Assembly (NCBI GenBank): GCA_025677825.1 | Contig: JAIXMO010000120.1 | Span: 1 to 21,652, forward strand | Length of the DNA: 21,652 bases | Source of the DNA: Helicostylum pulchrum | Lineage: Eukaryota; Mucoromycota; Mucoromycetes; Mucorales; Mucoraceae | Direction: 5' to 3' | Part shown: positions 20,334 through 21,652 of the stretch, in pieces | Position numbering within the stretch: the first letter of the stretch is position 1 | How the letters are laid out: every line of letters begins with the position of its first letter | Position numbers and translations under genes: made by a program | Notes under the pieces: generated by a model | Seen by the model: only the letters and a program-made list of their open reading frames with translations | What the model was told of the DNA's origin: nothing | Database searches by the model: none

Positions 20334-20736
20334 ATGGTTTTCTTCTACATTCTAAAACCTACAACATCTGAAATGAGTCTTTACGAAGGTTATAAAAGTA
20401 AGTTTGAAATAAGAAAAGTACTCTTTTAGTTACTAATAGTTATTTATAGCTGTTAAAAGCTACATTACTAAGCATAAGGACCTGTCTGTGAATGATTTCC
20501 TATCTGACAACAGAAGCGAGCTTCTTGTCTTCAGTTCTAATATTACGGCTGTAAATGTTAGAGACTTGGTTGGCGTCTGGGTTAGACGAATTAATCAAGA
20601 GATAAAAATGAAGAAACGATCTACGACGCTCTTATCAGTGTAAAGTATTCATTATATATGTAAGATACTACTTTCTAATCTGTCTAATATTTTACAGACC
20701 AAAAACTATTCACAACGATTGACAGGACGCATATAA
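20334..20736 (+). CDS. Possible small hypothetical protein, 3 exons
   Basis: Model: exon 1 20334-20397, exon 2 20450-20637, exon 3 20698-20736; introns 52 nt (GTAAGT to TTATAG, with CTAAT) and 60 nt (GTGTAA to TTACAG). All joins keep frame and give 96 residues. Without the second intron the protein ends at the TAA beginning 20641, twelve residues shorter, so that intron is optional. An in-frame ATG at 20373 (MSLYEGYK) is an alternative start. The protein is soluble and basic at its end (RRINQEIKMKKRS); I recognise no domain. Exon 2 reads as convincing coding sequence (VNDFLSDNRSELLVFSSN). It may be the intact head of a longer gene whose downstream parts survive as relics at 20913-21342. Confidence 0.5.
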
Positions 20737-20774
20737 TCTGAGTCTTGAATACGAGCCTTTTTTGAAAGTATTTC

Positions 20775-20815
20775 ACCATCCGATAGCAATACCGTGCAGA
20801 TATCGTGGCACTTTT
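20775..20815 (+). repeat. Dispersed degenerate repeat, copy B
   Basis: The core ATACCGTGCAGATAT at 20789-20803 is identical to copy A at 7697-7711. Upstream CCATCCGAT matches CCGCCCGAT of copy A, and a T-run follows as in the other copies. One frame reads SPSDSNTVQISWHFF, similar to the reading of copy A. Confidence 0.6.
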
Positions 20816-20912
20816 TTTTCTTTTAACACTGTGATAATAGATTATGTCTATCTCGTATCGTAAATTTGTTAAATGGCCGTTACATCGATACATTTAAAAA
20901 AATATTAGGTGA

Positions 20913-21342
20913 TTCAATTGTAAGCCATATGGTTCAAGCGTCGAAAAGACGATCGACACATTTGAAGATGTTATAATTGCTTCTCCGGTTTCCGTACTTG
21001 TTACACCCAGTAACTTGGCAACTTTAAAAATATTTGACGATACACTTAACACCTTATACTACCTGAAGATAAGACTTATGCAGCAAACGTATTAATACGT
21101 ACATTTAACACATGTAATAGAGTAAATTGGTTGAGCTCAGTAATGTCATCAAAGCAGGAAAGGTAAAGGAAGAAATAAGCTTTGCCTTGATGGACGTTTT
21201 TGACCTCGGTGGTGAGGAAGACAATCAAAGTGAATACGGTGAGAGCGAAGCCTTTTATGCACCCCAACTAAAAAGATCTAAGTCTAACAACGAAGAATAC
21301 TTTTTTTTTACTTTAAACAAAAGCAACATCTTCACAAAATAA
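20913..21342 (+). pseudogene. Coding relics downstream of the 20334 gene
   Basis: Two blocks look like protein but lack starts and cannot be spliced to each other with a normal intron. Block 1 (20913-21095, after a TGA) contains GSSVEKTIDTFEDVIIASPV and TLKIFDDTLNTLYYLKIRL before TAA. Block 2 (21121-21342, after a TAG that could be an acceptor) contains LVELSNVIKAGKVKEE, an acidic stretch (DLGGEEDNQSEYGESEAF) and a basic patch (LKRSKS). Only about 25 nt separate them, below the intron minimum seen here. They may be 3' parts of the gene beginning at 20334, broken by indels and by repeat copy B. Confidence 0.4.
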
Positions 21343-21652
21343 AAATTATTATTTATTTTATTGTGTAAATTAAGTTTTTTATTAACTCGATACCAATAGT
21401 GGGGGGACTTTAAATAAAGGGGTAGAATATACAAGCTACACACCTGGAGATTTATGTTTCAAAAAACACAAGTCAGATTATGTGAAGTGTAATAAATTTT
21501 GGATGTATTACATGTATAAAATCTAAAGTCTTGAAATACAAACCGTGCCTGTTACGGCGATTTGAATTTTGAACTAGTTGCTTTCAGTAACAAAACATAC
21601 CTATCTGAGCGTGAAACCTTTGGGCTTCTTTTCTTTCACAAATGATACAAGA
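21343..21652. other. AT-rich 3' flank with second copy of the 22-base repeat
   Basis: No gene is visible. Repeat copy 2 lies at 21540-21561. Near the end, TTTGGGCTTCTTTTC resembles the GGGCTTCTTT at the very start of the window. Confidence 0.4.
21540..21561 (+). repeat. 22-base dispersed repeat, copy 2 (CCGT...ACGG dyad)
   Basis: It reads AAACCGTG, CC, TGTTACGGC, G, AT, matching 7060-7081 except at three bases. The flanks do not align well. Confidence 0.45.

Overview
The window reads as nuclear DNA of a filamentous fungus of the Mucoromycota, probably Mucorales. That is an inference from four things: strongly AT-rich intergenic DNA full of long T and A runs; many short introns (53-93 nt in nearly all cases, GTAAGT-like donors, mostly TAG acceptors, CTAAC/CTAAT branch-like sites); fungal-type housekeeping proteins; and a Sel1-repeat protein, a family that is abundant in this lineage. 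No species call can be made from the sequence alone.

Layout. 1-2000: a ketopantoate-reductase-family gene (+, 5 exons), possibly with a mitochondrial presequence. 2061-3184: a 2-oxoglutarate/Fe(II) dioxygenase (-, 2 exons). 3698-4254: ribosomal protein uS14/RPS29 (-, 3 exons, one long 327-nt intron and a 9-nt last coding exon). 5258-6926: ribophorin I/OST1 (+, 5 exons). 6927-9609: a degenerate stretch with one small possible gene, hairpins, dispersed repeats and a broken gene. 9961-11707: eIF2 gamma (+, 6 exons). 12102-14429: a Ded1/DDX3-type DEAD-box helicase (-, 5 exons), convergent with eIF2 gamma. 15705-16139: an unrecognised helical protein (+). 16331-17866: cytosolic seryl-tRNA synthetase (+, 4 exons). 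18057-18603: a decayed gene on the minus strand. 18731-20067: a Sel1-repeat protein (+). 20071-21652: two small possible genes, coding relics and repeats.

Four core genes serve translation (RPS29, eIF2 gamma, Ded1, SerRS) and one serves protein N-glycosylation (OST1). They sit as single genes with their own promoters, not as an operon or pathway cluster. The exon joins I give keep frame across every intron and reproduce the conserved family residues, so I trust them; the 5' ends of the less conserved genes are less certain.

I found no convincing new biological system. The observations most worth a second look are a palindromic T-run/A-run element that recurs in five introns and four intergenic sites, a degenerate dispersed repeat with a shared 15-base core that may be the relic of a coding element, three decayed protein-coding loci, and a possible dual-targeting start in the ketopantoate-reductase-like gene.
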